Assembly: GCA_017304475.1 (NCBI GenBank)
Contig: JAFKKV010000022.1
Span: 1-64,000 of the forward strand
Reading direction: 5' to 3'
Source: Hyphomicrobiales bacterium
Lineage (GTDB): Bacteria; Pseudomonadota; Alphaproteobacteria; Rhizobiales; Phreatobacteraceae
Length of the DNA: 64,000 nucleotides
Shown here: positions 62,635-64,000 of the stretch, one piece after another
Layout of the letters: the number at the start of each line of letters is the position of its first letter
Position numbering within the stretch: the stretch's first letter is position 1
Translations under genes and position numbers: made by a program
Notes under the pieces: generated by a model
What the model was told of the DNA's origin: nothing
The model's database searches: none
What the model saw: only the letters and a program-made list of their open reading frames with translations

Positions 62635-63249
62635 TCAGCCGGTATTCTTTTCGCTCGCGGCGGCGACCATGGCTTCCGCCATCCGCTTGAAATGGGCGCT
62701 CGGCCCCTCGGCGCCGGCGCTGCGGCGGCTGATCCGGGCGCCTTCGAGCAGGAGCCAGAGGGTGTCGGCGACCAGTTCGGGTTCGGCGAGCCTCGCCCGC
62801 ACGCACAGGCCGACGAAACGGTCGCGATGCGACTTCTTGCCGGCCTCGATCACCCGCCGGGCCGGATGGTCGTCCTCGGCGAGGTCGATCGCGGCGGTCG
62901 CCATTTCGCAGCCACGTTCATCGGCTTCGATACAGGTCGCGCCACAGGCGATCCAGGCGTTGAGCTGGCCCAAGGGGTCGCCGGGATGTTCGGCGTCGAG
63001 CTGGTCCCACCACAGGATCGATTCGTCGACCGCCCGCTGCATGCATTCGACAATCAGCTCGTCCTTCGAGCGGAAGTGCCGGTAGAGCGTCATCTTGTTG
63101 GACTGGGCCGCTTCGGCGATCGCGTCGACGCCGACGGCCCGGATGCCATGACGATGGAACAGGTCGCGCGCCGTCGCGACGATGCGTTCACGGGGGCGCA
63201 GTGTGGCGGCGTCATCCATCCTGTCATGCTGCAAGATCGTGTCCGACAT
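62635..63249 (-). CDS. TetR-family repressor
   Basis: 204 residues. HTH at about residues 20-66: RPRERIVATARDLFHRHG, then AVGVDAIAEAAQSNKMTLYRHFRSKDEL, the full TetR signature. The C-terminal ligand domain has several His, Cys and Trp residues. Divergent from the RND efflux genes at 63444 and 63674; it probably represses them and itself, responding to a toxic substrate. Confidence 0.92.
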   Translation of the reverse strand: MSDTILQHDRMDDAATLRPRERIVATARDLFHRHGIRAVGVDAIAEAAQSNKMTLYRHFRSKDELIVECMQRAVDESILWWDQLDAEHPGDPLGQLNAWIACGATCIEADERGCEMATAAIDLAEDDHPARRVIEAGKKSHRDRFVGLCVRARLAEPELVADTLWLLLEGARISRRSAGAEGPSAHFKRMAEAMVAAASEKNTG

Positions 63250-63273
63250 GGCGCGCTCGCGTGTTTCCGATCC

Positions 63274-63306
63274 GTAACAATACAGACTGTTACTGACCGG
63301 TAAGTA
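63274..63306. promoter_or_regulatory. Candidate TetR operators
   Basis: Two overlapping symmetric sites: GTAACA-N8-TGTTAC (63274-63293), and TACTGACCGGTAAGTA (63291-63306), a near-palindrome with one mismatched pair centred on CC|GG, the form of many TetR operators. Both lie 25-57 bp upstream of the repressor gene. Confidence 0.6.
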
Positions 63307-63443
63307 TTTGGTATTGGGGTGGCCCGGTCAAGGGGCCGTTCGGGCGAAGGCCTGGGCGAGCGACGCGCTCATTGCGCGCTTTCAGGGGGGCCTGAAGACG
63401 CGTTGCCACGGAGCGCAAGGCAGTTTTCGGCAGGACAGGGCTC

Positions 63444-63680
63444 ATGGCGTCACACCGTAAAGAGCTAACCGTCGATCAGTTGCTCGACGATCCCCTGATC
63501 CTTGCCGTCATGCGGGCCGATCGCGTCGATCCGGCCCGGCTGAGGGTCATGCTGGCCCGGCTGAGCGCGAGCCTCGACCCATCAGGGCAGGCGGTTTCGG
63601 CGACCACGCCTCCGGCCGCCCGGAGCCTTGCCGGCGTCTGCGCGGCCATCACTTGCCGGAACGGGGCCGGAGCATGGTAA
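63444..63680 (+). CDS. Small ORF overlapping the RND pump start
   Basis: 78 residues. N-terminal ELTVDQLLDDPLILAVMRADRVDPARLRVMLARL is amphipathic and helical, and the C-terminal half is low-complexity. Its last 7 nt overlap the pump start, which suggests translational coupling. No family recognised; a real small protein or just an open frame. Confidence 0.45.
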   Translation: MASHRKELTVDQLLDDPLILAVMRADRVDPARLRVMLARLSASLDPSGQAVSATTPPAARSLAGVCAAITCRNGAGAW

Positions 63681-64000
63681 ATTTCTTCATTCATCGTCCG
63701 ATCTTCGCCTCGTCGATCGCCGTCATCATGGTGCTCGCCGGCACGATCGCCTATTTCCTGCTGCCGGTGGCGCAGTTTCCCAACATCACGCCGCCGCAGG
63801 TCGTGGTCAGCGCCAATTATCCCGGCGCCAGCGCCCAGGTCGTCGCCGACACCGTGACCACGCCGCTGGAGCAGGCGATCAACGGCGTCACCGGCATGAC
63901 CTACATGTCGTCGGCCAGTTCCAATGACGGATCCTCGCGCATCACCGTCACCTTCGATGTCGGCTATCCCCTGGCGATCGCCGCGGTCGACGTGCAGAAC
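63674..64000 (+). CDS. RND multidrug efflux permease (HAE1/AcrB type), 3' end outside window
   Basis: First 109 residues visible. MVNFFIHRPIFASSIAVIMVLAGTIAYFLLPVAQFPNITPPQVVVSANYPGASAQVVADTVTTPLEQAINGV is the highly conserved N-terminus of AcrB-type inner-membrane proton antiporters, with the first transmembrane helix and the start of the PN1 porter subdomain. No periplasmic adaptor gene precedes it, although adaptor-first order is common; it may follow downstream. Confidence 0.94.
   Translation, partial: MVNFFIHRPIFASSIAVIMVLAGTIAYFLLPVAQFPNITPPQVVVSANYPGASAQVVADTVTTPLEQAINGVTGMTYMSSASSNDGSSRITVTFDVGYPLAIAAVDVQN

Overview
The window is a GC-rich stretch of chromosome from an alphaproteobacterium, almost certainly of the order Hyphomicrobiales (Rhizobiales). 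Signs of this are a Porin_2-type outer-membrane porin at the left edge, the syntenic blocks CDP-alcohol phosphatidyltransferase / AI-2E protein / hdaA / ppk1 / ppx and glnB-glnA / nnr, the neighbourhood metY / CoA-binding protein / crotonase / thioesterase / rplM-rpsI, and alphaproteobacterial small families (DUF1489, DUF2842, DUF3253, DUF599). Genus cannot be fixed from sequence alone. No prophage, CRISPR array, transposase or rRNA operon is visible. There is one tRNA, tRNA-Leu(GAG).

Layout. 0-5.2 kb: envelope genes (porin; a 957-aa protein with six BON-like repeats and an OmpA domain; a small membrane partner). 5.4-14.7 kb: aspS and an alpha/beta hydrolase, then a phospholipid / AI-2E / hdaA / ppk1 / ppx run that places replication control beside polyphosphate metabolism. 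15-18.5 kb: a divergent HxlR regulator / flavin reductase pair, pccA and the tRNA. 18.5-27.5 kb: secreted and membrane genes (polysaccharide deacetylase, mgtE, a GGDEF-EAL protein, DUF3617, RraA-like, GH25 lysozyme lipoprotein). 27.5-43.7 kb: leucine and acyl-CoA catabolism (ivd, mccB, mccA) mixed with orphan enzymes, including a Cys-rich exported protein with one CxxCH motif and a racemase / dehydrogenase operon. 44-51.3 kb: housekeeping (panC, ctaA, metY, rplM-rpsI). 51.3-58 kb: accessory genes (a short secreted gene between duplicated rpsI ends, a SUOX-fold protein without the cofactor cysteine, PhoX). 58-62 kb: glnB-glnA behind a clear sigma-54 promoter, and nnr. 62.1-64 kb: a TetR regulator divergent from a small ORF and a truncated RND pump.

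The most distinctive structure is non-coding. Nine paired, inverted GC-rich elements (family A) lie only between genes, seven of them between convergent genes. Each arm is itself a hairpin. Its stem base exists in two compensatory versions, and its tip is swapped between at least four self-complementary sequences. Two further families (B, two sites; C, two sites) follow the same logic. These look like REP/BIME-type elements acting as bidirectional 3' ends, with the mobilising enzyme encoded elsewhere. Family C copies in direct orientation bracket the racemase / dehydrogenase operon. Separately, a 72-bp copy of the rpsI 3' end and its terminator flanks a single secreted gene, which looks like a small insertion or duplication event. 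Coordinates, arm lengths and motif positions were read by eye. Family names come from recalled motifs and were not searched.
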